Assembly: GCA_029582165.1 (NCBI GenBank)
Contig: CM055871.1
Span: 5,835,501 to 5,899,500 of the forward strand
Direction of reading: 5' to 3'
Length of the DNA: 64,000 nucleotides
DNA from: Portulaca oleracea
Taxonomy: Eukaryota; Streptophyta; Magnoliopsida; Caryophyllales; Portulacaceae
The notes beneath the pieces are model-generated. The model saw nothing but the letters and a program-made list of their open reading frames with translations. It was not told where the DNA came from and did no database searches. Shown here in pieces: positions 1-11,589 of this stretch (position 1 is its first letter; each line of letters begins with the position of its first letter). A program made the translations under genes and the position numbers.

Positions 1-378
1 ATTCAAGATGATCAAACTTATAATTGGGTGAATGATACCGGTTTATTCATCCTTTTTAGAGGCTACAGAGAATATCCTGAAACAAACATAGCTCCTGTTT
101 TTGCTGTGTTTCTGGATAGTTTCAAGTATTTCTTCATGGAGCAACCATAGTAGCTTCATGAAGTTATATACAAACTTTTTACCCATGGATGTTTAAATTT
201 TTTATATCTCGGTTTAAGTCTTATTGAACTCAAAAAAATTTCAGAAGAAATAGTTGAAACTGTCCAGAAACACAACAAAAACAGGAGCTATGTTTGTCTC
301 AGGATATTCTCTGTAGCCCCTAAAAAGGATGAACAAACTGGTATCATTCACCCAGCTATAAGTTTGATCATTTTCAAT
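1..378. repeat. Foldback: two inverted 135-bp arms
   Basis: Positions 1-135 and 244-378 are reverse complements of each other with about 11 mismatches, separated by a 108-bp spacer. A transcript would fold into one long hairpin. Each arm, read toward the spacer, also has an open frame (left arm from base 1 to the TAG at 148-150) containing the peptide WVNDTGLFILFRGYREYP or a close variant. I do not recognise this peptide. The left arm starts at the window edge, so the structure may extend outside. It could be an inverted duplication of a gene fragment or a foldback transposon. Confidence 0.85.
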
Positions 379-829
379 AAAATTCTTGTATCAAACAGTC
401 AAGTTCCAACAACAAAAGAAAAGAATTTCGAAACTCCCCCATTCGACAAGTCATGGATAAATTATAGAAGATCTACTTGAGCGTTAGCAGTAAGTTGACA
501 GGCTCTACAGGGATAGATACATAACTCTATACCAAAAAGAAACTACAATACTTGTCACCAATGATGGAGGTCTTGTTGGAAAAATGGATGATACTTCATT
601 CGATTTTGGATACTACAAATTGTTGCCCCACAAGTTTTGAAGGAAGCATACCTGTTAAGAAAAAGTTTGTTGAAATATATCAAAGAGAAGAGGACAAAAA
701 TCAACAGGATATAATGATATGAACAAGTGACACGTTGAGATCTTGCCGACAAAAATGAACGCATGAGATTTTGCCGACGCCTGAGGTTTTATCTCTAATA
801 AATGCGCTATGATGTAAATGTCTGTTCTC

Positions 830-1880
830 TTGTCCTTATAAATAAATGCATATAAAATGGGAAGGACAGAGTCTGTTTATCCCACCTAGTGTGATTGTAA
901 AATATCAACTTTGTTCTAATTTCCTCCCTTTGGGGAAATGAAAGTATTCTTAATAAAATGATATAATCTTTCTTTCAAAGAAATATGTTTTCTTTTTATT
1001 CAAACTCAAGCAGAGTGAGCATATTCATGAGAGTGAAGAAGTCCGAAAAAGTAGGTAAATCGCACAGAGTGGAGTAAGACGCGTTCAAACAAGTACGATA
1101 TATTTAATTCTCAAAGGTATAATATCTCTTACTTCAGTTTGTTGAATTTCATTTTTTTGATTATGGAGTTTTATTATGTTTTCTTCTCCGAGTACCTAAA
1201 TGGTGTGAGACACTTTGAAAATCTCTAAGGTTTACCGCTTTTTCCATTAAAAACTCACTTGTTAGACCCTTTATAATTGGTATCAGAGCAATAATATCAT
1301 AGAAAAATGAATGAAGAACATGATAAAAGGGTTTATCATAAAATTGTAGATATGAATTTAGAAAAATTTATAATTGAAACTGGTATTTATGTCGAAGATG
1401 GATTATTAAAATTAATTAATTACTTATGTCAGAACAAACTAAAATGTTTTAATTTTTATACAAAAATCTTGTATCTAGCCGAAAAAATATTTGAAATTCA
1501 TTACTCTAGCTTAAGAAATAATTAAATATGTTTAAAAACATATTTGAGTCTAATTCTAGACTAAACAAAGATAGAGATTATGTGTCATGACAAACTTTTA
1601 ATTTTCCTGAACTTAAGGTATATAACATACAAAAAGTATGGAACTGTTAAGACCGTTTGATCAAACAACAAGAAGTTTTAGAGAACATTTATTAGAAAAC
1701 AAAAAATTAAGGTATACATATTTATTAGCCTTACTATCTAATGTTTACAGAAATACCTTAAATTTAATTAAAAATCAAATTACTTTATTAGAAAAAACCT
1801 TTGAATATACAGTATGACATGAACTAAATAAAAGTTTAAACGAATCTGTAATATATTATTCTATGGATGAAGAATAACAA
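830..1880 (+). mobile_element. Retroelement or pararetrovirus-like leader and first ORFs
   Basis: The order of signals is that of a reverse-transcribing element. A TATAAATA box lies at 837-844 and an AATAAA signal at 952-957. A leader of about 400 bp follows, then a 13-base match to the tRNA-Met primer site (TGGTATCAGAGCA, 1278-1290). A short ORF begins 17 bases later (1307-1525, 72 aa). Further coding-like frames at 1528-1878 are broken by stops and a frame change. The bases before the primer site (...TATAAT) do not end in CA as an LTR would, so a leader of caulimovirus type fits slightly better than an LTR. No gag, movement, coat or polymerase domain is recognisable here. The two near-copies GAGATCTTGCCGAC / GAGATTTTGCCGAC at 737-750 and 765-778 may be upstream promoter repeats. 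Confidence 0.35.
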
Positions 1881-2520
1881 TAATTAAGTTACTAATAATA
1901 ATGAAAAGATAAAGGAATTGATTTGCACATACGAAAGTAACTGATAGGCATTAAAATGACCAAAAAACCTGAAGCGGGGAATTGTTTGAACGTTCAAGGA
2001 ACCGTTTGAACACCCCTAGGCCCTAGCTCCGGGAGCCCAATAGTTTGTGCTGGATATGGGGAACTAGGCCCAAGCATGTTACACATTTACGAGAGAATTC
2101 ACAAACAAGTTTTGCGCTCCAAGGAGCCTTCAGAGCGTTAACAATTGGTAAAAGAGGAAATTGAGGCTACTTATTGTAAATTCACATCCTGGTGGGTTGA
2201 TAAATCAACTTTCATGTCACTTGGGTTGCAACTTGCAAATTCTCGAGGGAGTATTAGACTATATTATTATGAAAAATTGGATTGTAATGCACTGTATTCT
2301 AGGCTTTGGGATTATGATAAATTGTACTTTAAAATTGTATTGTTGTAAGCCAAATTGTGAAATTTTAGATTACAGTGTTACCGACTCGGTAGATTGTCAT
2401 AGTTTGGTGTACAACAATCTAATGGTTGCAATCTTTCGACTACTGCAATCAAATTTATCATATGATGTCATACTAAACTTCAAGTCATGAAATGTTAGGA
2501 TTATTGAAGTCCAATATGTC
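1879..2520. other. No recognisable gene or repeat
   Basis: Only short overlapping open frames with no domain are present. The stretch near 1975-2120 is less AT-rich than its surroundings and could be a remnant of a neighbouring retroelement. Confidence 0.5.
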
Positions 2521-2526
2521 ATACTT

Positions 2527-3300
2527 TTGTTTCACTTAACTCGGTGGCGGTGCACTGTTGAAGGGTTTGGGAGCTCAATTATCAATCTCCTCACCTTGGC
2601 TAAGAGGTTCACTTCCCGCGTCAGCTTGAGATCCAATTTCATTCCAACTCGGACCCTTCTAAGTTGGTCTCGGCCCTCCTTTGGAGTGGCCAAGAACCTC
2701 TCTAGGTGATTCCCTACATCGGCATGAATAAGAAGGTGGTTCGATCTTAGCTCCTTTATCTATTTTGACATCGTTGGAAGTTGGTACAAACATGGGTTCA
2801 AGTTTGGGAAAGGAGTGAAGAAGGAAAAAAAGAAGAAAGGGAGCATCAATAGATCAACACGATCGTGCCTATCAGTGGTACGATCATGTCAATCTCGCCT
2901 ATGGAATGTTTTGAAGATTGGACAAGGATAGGATCGTGTCTATGTATGACAACAAACATGTCAATCGCCAATCCTGCCTAGCACTTGGAGAGTGATTAGG
3001 GCACGGTCTCATGTCACGATCGTGTCACCCCTTCCAGAGAGGGGGTCACGATCATATCATTGGGAAGACACGGTCGTACACTTCAAGGGTTTGAAGAATT
3101 TCAAGGTGTCCGGACAAGGACATAATCGTGTCACTCAACAACATGATCGTGTCAATCTCGGATTTCAGCAAAAAAAATTTCTTTTTGGGTTTTCACAATT
3201 ATCCATGTAATGACTCATGTACCCCTCTTAATGTTTTGTTGAATATCCCTAAACTAGGTTATTTATCTGTATTGAATCCTATCCTTAGATTGTAAAGATT
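2527..3300 (+). mobile_element. LTR-retroelement-like remnant with CACGATCGTGTCA motifs
   Basis: Between about 2855 and 3155 the near-palindromic motif CACGATCGTGTCA and variants (TACGATCATGTCA, CACGATCATATCA, CATAATCGTGTCA) recurs at irregular 20-60 base intervals. A short pseudo-coding stretch precedes it (2527-2709). A related motif recurs at about 16645-16670. I recognise no protein domain. Assignment to an LTR retroelement rests on base composition and on such motif-rich stretches being common in decayed plant retroelements. Confidence 0.3.
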
Positions 3301-3532
3301 TGGGTAAATTGTGGCAATTGGATTTTGGTTGATTCTTTATGTGGGAAACTCCATCCCTTTTGTCATTTCACCTAGGCAATTGGGGAGAAAGAACATAACT
3401 TGGAAGCTGAATGAATATGGTATTTTTGAGATCAACTTCAACTCTCTAAATTTTATTACTTTATCCAGATTTTTATGGTTTGGTGGTGTTTTAAGCTATT
3501 CCTTCATATGGTACGTGAACCTTTATCATATC

Positions 3533-3936
3533 ATGGTCGAATATTAATTCTAGGATGGTCCATGTTTAAGTGTTTTTTACTTTTAATTTCACGATATGGC
3601 AATGTTTAATTAGCTAGTAATAATTATAATTATAATTATAATTATAATAATAATAATAATAATAATAATAAAATGATAGTCATATCCTTTTTTGTCATTT
3701 TATGTCCTCAAGCTAATCCAACTGTTAAATTTATTGGACTATGGTCGAATATTAATTCTAGGATGGTCCATGTTTAAGTGTTTTTTACTTTTAATTTCAC
3801 GATATGGCAATGTTTAATTAGCTAGTAATAATTATAATTATAATAATAATAATAATAATAATAAAATGATAGTCATATCCTTTTTTGTCATTTTATGTCC
3901 TCAAGCTAATCCAACTGTTAAATTTATTGGACTATT
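3533..3936. repeat. Near-perfect tandem duplication, 208-bp period
   Basis: Unit 1 (3533-3740) and unit 2 (3741-3936) are nearly identical. They differ mainly in the length of an internal (ATTATA)/(AAT) microsatellite, which makes unit 2 about 13 bp shorter. Near identity means the duplication is recent. No coding potential is seen. Confidence 0.9.
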
Positions 3937-4039
3937 TTCTTCAAACGATCCTATGAACAATTATCCATTAATCACTAAATTAAAACTTGCATCCGCTACC
4001 TAAATCAATAAATCACCATCCGCTGTTTAAATCTCTAAT

Positions 4040-4330
4040 TTTGTCGAACAGGGTCTCAGTAGAAATAAATTTTAGGATACTTGGACAACAACAATACCAA
4101 CTTTGGGGGTATTGGACACTAATAATATATAGACTATTTTCTTGGACACTGACAATACCAACTATCGACCTATTTTCCACCAATAGTATACCACCGATTT
4201 TGTATGGTTTTAACTGAAGGAAAGATGGCGTGGCTCCATAATGCGTGACGTGGAAGGAAGAGCTTATGTAGAAAATGTTGATGTGGACATTAATCTGCAT
4301 GCTACGTCACACATTATGAAGTCACATAAT
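4040..4330. repeat. Diverged MITE-like stretch
   Basis: The sequence has repeated phrases such as ACAATACCAACT and TATTGGACACTAATAATA. It resembles the stretch at about 21570-22120, sharing for example a TTTTCCACCAATAGTA-like phrase. Termini and a target-site duplication were not resolved. It lies about 360 bp upstream of the plastid-protein gene. Confidence 0.35.
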
Positions 4331-4692
4331 ACAATATTTTTTTATTAATATCCGATACCCAAAACGTTCAATAATACAATGGGAAAAGTTGAGAATTCAA
4401 TCAAATCATGAATAAACCAGCGGAGTGAATTTGTCTGCACAGAGGAGGAAGAGGGCTTTCAAACAAAAAGCCCATTATAACTTAGCAGCCCAGTCCATCT
4501 TAACCTACAGAATATACTACAATGTTTTTTTATTTTTATTTTTTTTTTCATTTTTTTGGTATGCATGATCGAATGCCCTGCAAATTGTGAGGCAGGCAAC
4601 GAGAAATCAAACCTTACTGTTCAGCTGTTCTGGGGTTGGAAACAAAGAAAAAAGAAAATGATTAATTGATTGATTATTATTGAATTCCCCAA

Positions 4693-7600
4693 ATGGCTGC
4701 TTGTTGCTCAACTTCAGTTTCCTGTAAATTTCTTCCCATTTCACCCCGCTTGAATTCCAAACCCTCAAACATTTCTTTTACCCACTATCAATCCCTCTCC
4801 TTCACTTCTAATTTGAGCGAAAATACTCAATTTCTGAGCCCAAAACTCCAAATTACGGGTTTAAGAAAGCAGAAATTTCATGCCAAGCGTGTGCCCATCG
4901 TTTTCTCTGCTCAATCCAACTTCTTTCGAGGTAAATTTTGAGTTCAGTTCTTCGTTTTAGTACCTGGGTAGTTTCTGGTTTTTGTTTTGAATTACTGTTC
5001 TTATTATGGGTATGTTCATCTTATTGGTAGAGTGGTGTTCAAATTGAAATATTTAGGTTTGAAGAACTGCTATCTTATCTGGGTTTTGGTTGTTTTTGAT
5101 GTAACTTTGTTGTTTAATGATATTATGATGTCCTGCATAGGGCCTTATCTGTGACCATAACATACCCCTACCCTGTGGTCCAAGTTCTGGGAACAAGCCT
5201 TCCAAAGTCAAAACTAGACTAAATTTGTGTAAAAAGTAGCGATCCGCGTGCCGGGGTTGACAACCCGGGAAGTGTTCCTGGTAACTATGTCTGTGACTTT
5301 GAAAGTGGACAGAAATAGAATGATCATTGTGATGATTTACTTACGAAGTCCTGAAATTTTGTGCTTCTGTGTGGCTTGTTTGGTTCTGTTTTGCTGGACT
5401 TGGGGAAGGGATGTTTAGGTGTCAGTCATGGTTGGTTTTCTATTCTTTTTGGTGTGATGTGAACTTTGAAGCTTTTGATGTTGTATGATATCAATGTGTA
5501 GCAAATATAAGGAGCTGGGTACTTGTGTGGGGATGAAGAACGGAGTGATATAGAAATGCCTTACAAAATCAAGGACCTTTCAAGGAAATTTGAAAGAAAA
5601 AAGGCCATTGATAAAGGATTGAATGGAGCAATACTTTTACCATATACGGAAATTGTGATGTTGATGGATTATGCTGGTCATGGGCGGTTTGGTATTTACC
5701 CCTTGCTTTGGTCTTTGGAGTTTGGTGGTGTTATCCCCGCAGATTATGGCCTAGTGTGCAGACCTGATTACCCTTTGTGAAAGAAAATGTGCCGTTGGGT
5801 TGAGATTATGTCTGTACTTTTTGGAGTTAGGGCAAGGCTGTTTGAGTGCCCATCATGGTTGGGTTTCTATTCTTTTTGGTTCAAGATGTCAACTGTGAAG
5901 CTTGTGATATTACGTAACAAATATAAGGAGCTAGAATGCTAGATGCTTGTGTTGGGATGAAGAGGGGAGTGATTAGACTTGCCTTACAAAATCAAGAGCT
6001 ACGAACGGAATTAGAAAACGCCATTGAAAAAATTGAAACATGTGAAATTGATAATAACCAAAGAGGTAGTACCGTAGTAGTCAGGTTTCAATTGTGGGGT
6101 TGATGGATCATGTTTTTCATTGACAGTAAAGCAGTATATGTCTTCCGTTGATATGAGATGGCCTATGTGAAGTCATTTGTGTCATAGTTATCAGGAACCC
6201 TTCCCATGTCGTTAGTTCCAGAACGTGGATCGCTACATTTTGCGCAAGTTTAATCTAGTTTAGGCTTTGGAACATTGTTCCTGGATTGGGGATTGCAAGG
6301 GTATGTAATGATCCCGGTAACTAAGGTTTGCGTTGCGGGAGATGCCTTTTATGCTGAGCCCGTGATTTTATCGCACAAATAGTCAAGTATACGCTGCAAT
6401 ATTAGCACTTTAGTGATAGAACAGCCTTCCTGAACCTTGCCCATGTCCTTCCCTTGGTTGTGTGATTTTCCCCATTCCATGTTGAACTTGTAGCTTAGCC
6501 AAAACCAAAACCAACACTCTAAAATGCCGAGACGAGGTATGGAGGGATTGGATGTAGCAGTCCAATCCCGAAGTTTTACAATTTAGAGAGACTAGTCCTA
6601 TTGACCCACGATTTAGAAATCATTCGCTACCTACAACTTGAAGCTTAGCCTATACACAAAAGGAGAGATGCGGACTATAATAGCTTTGCTTATGTCATGA
6701 TTAAAGTTCTCATTTCAACTAGGACAGGTTCTGTACTGAATTGCTCTAGCGTCTACTATCTTGGATCATAAGTGTCCACATTTATTGAAATGTGTAATCT
6801 GCTTTGGAGCAGCTATCCAGACCGTCGTGAAAGTTGGAAAAAATGGAATTGAAGCGGGAACCAATCTTGTGCCTGTAAGACATCCCATGAATCCTTTCAT
6901 GATGATCTGAGACTTAAAAGTGCCACTTTCGTGATCTGTCCTAATCTTATTTCATTTTCAGGATGCTGTCCCAAGACCAATTGCGAGGCTGTCAGTAACT
7001 GCTGTTGCCGTCGCTCTTTCTCTTTTTGTCCTTCGGTCGTTCGTGTCTACTGTCTTCTTTGCCCTGGTATGTTCTTTAACTCTGCTTATTATTATGTTCC
7101 TTAACTAGAGGAGACTATTATAAACAATGAAAGGAATGTAAAAAATGGCAATCCTCCTGTACATGATGGCATTTAAGCAAATAGATAATCAAGTACAGGC
7201 TGCCAAGTTCACGAGTAACAAAACCTCAGAGAATCTGGATGACGTTAGAGTTATAGAAACAGTAAACGAGTCTTAAGCTGTGTTACTCGGACTCGGGTAC
7301 GCGTGTCCTTATCAAACAAGGATACAGGTGTCAGACTCGGCTATTTTAAAGAAATTTTGTACATTTTCATTGTAATTTGAAGTGTTGAGTGTCGTACCCT
7401 TGCCCGGGTATCAAGGGTCTGACACGGGTATGGCAGGGAAAATGAAGAGTCGGAGTAACATAGGTCTAGAGTTGTAGAATTCATTGTGGAGTTTATTCAT
7501 ATTATTCGGTATGGAACTTTTTCACAATAGGTTAAAGCTGTCCGTCCAATCTTCTTTATGATCAGTCATATTGCTTGGCCCTTTTGCCATCAGTAGTGTA

Positions 7601-8090
7601 ATCAAATCTCTTGCAACAGTAGTGGTTCTAGCTTTTCTGATTAAGGTGGCGAATACACTCTTATACTCATCTAATGAAACATATAATTCATAATTTTTAT
7701 CCCAGATGATACTTTTAGGTGTGAAAAGTGGAATGAAAAGGAGTCCTAGGGTTTCAAGTCCTACCTTTTGTGTTTGGTGATAACTTTTGAAATGGAATTG
7801 CAAAACCAAAGGGTATCAATGTCGATCTGTACCTTCGTCAAAACTTGTGAAACAGGATATGAGACCATCTTCTACAGATTCCACCTTATCTAATGAGTCA
7901 AACTCAAACTCAAGCTCACTTCTGATGGGCTTTGTTTACTTCCTTAACTGTGAAACAGGGTGTGATGGGGTTTGTTTACTTCATATATCTTGCCCTAAAC
8001 AAGGACAAAGGTTCCAAGGTGGATGGAAGCCCAGGTTCCACAGATGAAGCCATTGAAGAAGCAAAAAGGATTATGGACAAGTACAAATAG
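4693..8090 (+). CDS. Plastid-targeted small membrane protein, uncharacterised (178 aa)
   Basis: Four exons join in frame: 4693-4930, 6813-6874, 6962-7066 and 7959-8090, all with GT-AG introns. The first 60 to 75 residues are rich in Ser, Thr, Asn and Lys with few acidic residues, like a chloroplast transit peptide. A conserved-looking segment follows (KVGKNGIEAGTNLVP, DAVPRPIARLSVTAVAVALS). Residues about 109-150 are hydrophobic and long enough for two membrane helices. The tail is charged and ends EEAKRIMDKYK. I recall plant proteins of this layout annotated only as chloroplast membrane proteins of unknown function, so no symbol is given. The start is the first ATG of the presequence-like frame. 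Intron 1 (1.9 kb) holds an inverted-repeat structure and intron 3 holds a MITE. The 3' end of intron 3 repeats the beginning of exon 4. The exon junctions are inferred from splice signals and frame, not from transcripts. Confidence 0.75.
5157..6310. repeat. Inverted repeats bracketing a direct duplication, in intron 1
   Basis: Arms at 5157-5300 and 6171-6310 are reverse complements with roughly 70-75 percent identity by eye; both contain GTAGCGATCC(G/A)CG. Between them, about 5391-5625 and 5811-6040 form a diverged direct duplication, with shared phrases such as TTTCTATTCTTTTTGGT and CCTTACAAAATCAAG. The whole block sits inside intron 1 of the plastid-protein gene. It could be a decayed DNA transposon with long terminal repeats or a complex local rearrangement. 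No transposase was seen. Confidence 0.7.
7279..7462. mobile_element. MITE in intron 3 with TGTTACTCGGACTC ends
   Basis: The left end TGTGTTACTCGGACTCGGG is matched in inverse by GAGTCGGAGTAACATA at the right end, and both inner flanks carry GGGTACG- or CCCGGGTA-like phrases. The length is about 180 bp. The target-site duplication is not clear. Confidence 0.55.
7924..7982 (+). repeat. 40-bp-period duplication of the head of exon 4
   Basis: GATGGGCTTTGTTTACTTC (7924-7942) is repeated at 7964-7982 with one change, inside true exon 4. The upstream copy has no AG at the matching position, so the AG at 7957-7958 is the acceptor. The upstream copy looks like a dead exon start. Confidence 0.7.
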
Positions 8091-10470
8091 CACCCAATTC
8101 AAGCATACCAATTTTGTTTGCTATAGATACTGTGTTTTATGTCTTACTCTTTCGAACGTGTATAATATATGACATAGTTTTTATATGTGATCTCGAGCAT
8201 GCCATTTTTGAGCCCATGTTTGTTTTAGCCATGCTTGAATATCCGAAGTTTCAATGGGCTAATGACCGAAGGATTACCTATTCTTCAACGACGTGAATTG
8301 TTACTATTAAGCTGTCAAAGGCGAAATGGGACACAAATGTGTCCAAAGTTCAAGTATAATACCTTACAGCATAGCATACCAAACACACCATCTAGCTACT
8401 CTAATCTAACACCTAATGTAATGAACAGATTAATATCCTTGGGATAGTATCAGACATACACAAGGTATCAGGATGTGGCCCAAGTAGAAGAAAGCCAAAA
8501 GAAATCAACACATGCACTAATCTTTCGTTTGGATATTGACGCCGACCGATTTGGCTAACTACTAGGATATAATATTCTTTCTTTTTTCTATTGTCAGAGC
8601 TTATTTTTGACCTTCATATAGGCTCTGAATTCCCCGCTAGGTCTAACCCGAAAAAACCCACTAACAGACATCAATTCCTTGTTTGAGTTTCCACATTGAT
8701 CAATTTGACCGAGTTAAATTTTAACATTGATTGATTTAATTAACATGAACTTTTGCCCGTGTTAATTAATTTCGGAGAAAGACACAGGAAAAGGCATCTT
8801 CAAGGAGGTCTTTCTGCTGGGTCATCATTTAAATCATTTCATGTAACAAAATTTGAGAGTAGCAGTTACTAGGACAGTATTTTCTAGGCCAAGTAGGCAA
8901 GCATATATTAAAAAACATGGAAATAAACAAGAACTCCACTATATATTGTTTATATTATTATCTAAAATTCTAAATCAAACCAAACCAGTTGGCTAGTCCA
9001 CAAGTCCAGCAAAATTATGAAACTATTAGAATTTTTCATATATGTGACAACTATTGCATTGGATTTTAATAAAATTTGAAAATAACCGTCCAATGGTTGG
9101 AAGATGGGAAGTATATAGATGATAGACGATAGAGAGTTTAACACATTCTATATTCGAATAGCGTGGTAGTTTTCTTGTGAGAAAAAATCGTCAATTCACC
9201 CTTCTTTTTCACTTAGATTTGAGTTGTTTGCTCAGCTAAAGTGAGAGAGGATAGTATGCAAGAAGTATGGTATTTTTACTATTCAGGAGAGACTCAAACT
9301 TCATATTTGAGTTGTTCCTTTGTATATGTAGTAGACTTTTCCATCACAAGGATTCTTGAACGTCTCATTCTTCATTGTTATTATTGGTGAAGGTTGCTAC
9401 ATCACCTTCCGTCGGAGGGATTTGCAGTATCGAGCAAAATGTAATTTCTTACCATATTATCAATTGTCTTGGTGGCAACATTTCTTCTCGTCTCAACTAT
9501 ATCGATCAGGGATCATATGCTCCTCCTTGACATGGGACAATGTGTACATTGTCCTTGTTGTCACCTTGATAGTATCTCTTCTAATGGCCCTTTGTCACTA
9601 TTGTATCTTTGTACAAATCTTTCTAGGCTCTTAAGTGCTCTCCTTCTAATGAAAAGAGTTTGGTCATCCTCTATTATCGAGAGCCTTAGACATTTGTTTT
9701 TGAGATTAAAATCAATTTCAATTTTAAAGAGAGTTAGCTGGTCTTCTTTCTTTATCAAGATCTAATAATTGGACTCTCCCTTGCACGAAGGGTTCTTAAT
9801 CCCCACCCAAACAATGAACTGTGATCCTGGTCACACTTTAGGATCATGTCATATTCAGCCTCAACTTGTAAAGCAATGTCTTACCTTCACGACTTGATAG
9901 TCTGCGAAGACCTGCAGGTGACTTGATAGTCTATGAAGATCTGCAGGCCAGCACCTTCAGGAGGTGATCTAACGGCTATGGTTGAGTTTGCTTGGAATAA
10001 TATTTAAGATGTTTTTCTGTTTTTGAGACTAAAGTTAATTTTGGGATGAATTGACCAGTTGAGTGAATATACAAAATATTTAGCAATTTTTCTTAAAGTA
10101 CAAGCAGTCGTAGATCGACACGTCCATTCCATGAGGTTCTAAGAAAAATCTTTCAGGATTTTTAGGGTACCAACCATGTCTTTCATTAAATCAATATTTA
10201 TTATGATTTTTGACATTATATTTTATGGTTAAGGTTAATTATATAAATTATAAAGAATTAAAATTCGTTAACTATACCAGTGAATGTCAAATGACACTCT
10301 AAATAATAAAATCAATCTCACTATTGATTATATATATTTTATATTTCTTTTATGGATTATAAAAATTACAAATAAAAATATACTTCTATAATATTTTTGT
10401 GTGGTACTATACTTGTACAATTCAATATGTCACTTTTTTGAATTTACATGTAATTACTAAAGTAAGACAC
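8091..10470. other. Intergenic, no gene recognised
   Basis: AT-rich DNA with short unrelated open frames. The frames near 9356-9765 (both strands) overlap, have no domain and look accidental. The only structure noted is a 29-bp tandem duplication at 9891-9948. Confidence 0.55.
9891..9948. repeat. 29-bp unit repeated twice
   Basis: GACTTGATAGTCTGCGAAGA plus nine bases (9891-9919) is followed directly by a copy with three changes (9920-9948). Confidence 0.85.
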
Positions 10471-10690
10471 TTAGGGTACATTTGGAAGTTTCTCGAGAAA
10501 AACTTTTCTAGGAAAAACTTTTCTGAGAAAGATTTTCCCTAGCCCCCCATTGATAAACTTTTTCCTGAGGTTGTGAGCGAAATAATGAACCCCACATCAA
10601 AGTTTTCCTATATATTATGGAAAAACCAAACATAGGGAAGTTTGTCTGTTTGGAAAAGTTAAGTTTCTCAACCAAACGCTTTCAAGAGTT
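10471..10690. mobile_element. MITE-like element with 'ACATTTGG ... CCAAACG' ends
   Basis: The left end TTAGGGTACATTTGGAAG is matched loosely by CTCAACCAAACGCTTT on the right. The arms are rich in GAAAAACTTTTC-type phrases in both orientations. Layout resembles 39861-40136 and 49574-50054. No clear target-site duplication. Confidence 0.4.
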
Positions 10691-10923
10691 TCTTATGATA
10701 GGACTTTTATTAATGGTTTTTTTAAAAAAAAAAATCATACTTTTATTTACTTGTATTATTACAATACGTATTATATGCTCATGGAGCACATGCTCCGTAT
10801 AAGATGTGGCATCCAGGCTTGCATTAGGGTTTAGTATTTTTTTTTTTAACATCAAAAAAATTCCCAATACCCGTAACCAGCTATATAACCACCCATGTTT
10901 CTTCACCTACATAAACTAGATCA

Positions 10924-11112
10924 ATGAATCCCCTCCCTCCTCTCTCTCTCCTCCTCCTACTAACGATCTTCACTAGCAGCAACACCACATCACCGCTCAA
11001 CTTCGTTCTCTTCTTCCACCGCCACCTATCGCCGTCATGGTCATTGTCGAGGACTTACGAAGTTAGGCCAACCTCCTCCACCCATTACGTAATTGAGGAC
11101 AATAATGAATAA
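10924..11112 (+). CDS. Short ORF with signal-peptide-like start (62 aa), doubtful
   Basis: The frame opens MNPLPPLSLLLLLTIFTSSN, which is a good hydrophobic leader, and ends after 62 residues with no domain that I recognise. TATATAA lies about 40 bases upstream (10881-10887). It sits inside an inverted-repeat-bounded element, so it may be a captured 5' gene end rather than a working gene. The Leu run partly reflects a CTC/CTT-rich stretch, which argues for caution. Confidence 0.2.
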   Translation: MNPLPPLSLLLLLTIFTSSNTTSPLNFVLFFHRHLSPSWSLSRTYEVRPTSSTHYVIEDNNE

Positions 11113-11275
11113 TGAATATCAGAAGACAAGTTATAAAGTGAATTCGAAGAAAACCCCAGATTTAGTCCTAATGACCAGCTCATACGCCTACATCTGTAAT
11201 CAAGATGAACCGACAAAGATGGCAAAGTTTCCTAAATTCCATATCCAAAATCAATGATCGAACAATTGCATCGAT

Positions 11276-11427
11276 ATTCTTTGGATTGGTAACTCTTTCC
11301 AATCCAATCCAATCCAAACTTTACACAATTCCCCAAAAAATATTCTCTCTAAAAACACAATTCTCCAAAAAAGAATCCAATCCAATCCAATCCGTCCAAA
11401 AGTGATTCCAACCAATCCAAAGAATAG
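11276..11427. mobile_element. 'GTTCTTTGGATT' MITE, copy 1
   Basis: The ends TTCTTTGGATTGG and CCAATCCAAAGAA are inverse. The interior has the family's CCAATCCAATCCAATCC runs and AAAAACACAATTC phrase. It is nested in the 10750-12605 element. Confidence 0.75.
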
Positions 11428-11589
11428 GAATACGGGGCAAAGAGATAAAAGAGAGAAATTAGGTAGTTGATGTATCTGGGGTGTGTCGTGATCGATACTC
11501 CTTGTAGATTTTGGGGGATGGTGAACAAGTTGTCTTCAAAGAACTCACAAAGCACTACTTTTAGCTTTACGTGGTCGTCTGATCTTGAT

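Noticed and set aside
5523..5780. 85-codon open frame inside intron 1 of the plastid-protein gene
   Set aside because: It falls in the direct-duplication block. The second copy of the same block has stops, so coding is not conserved.
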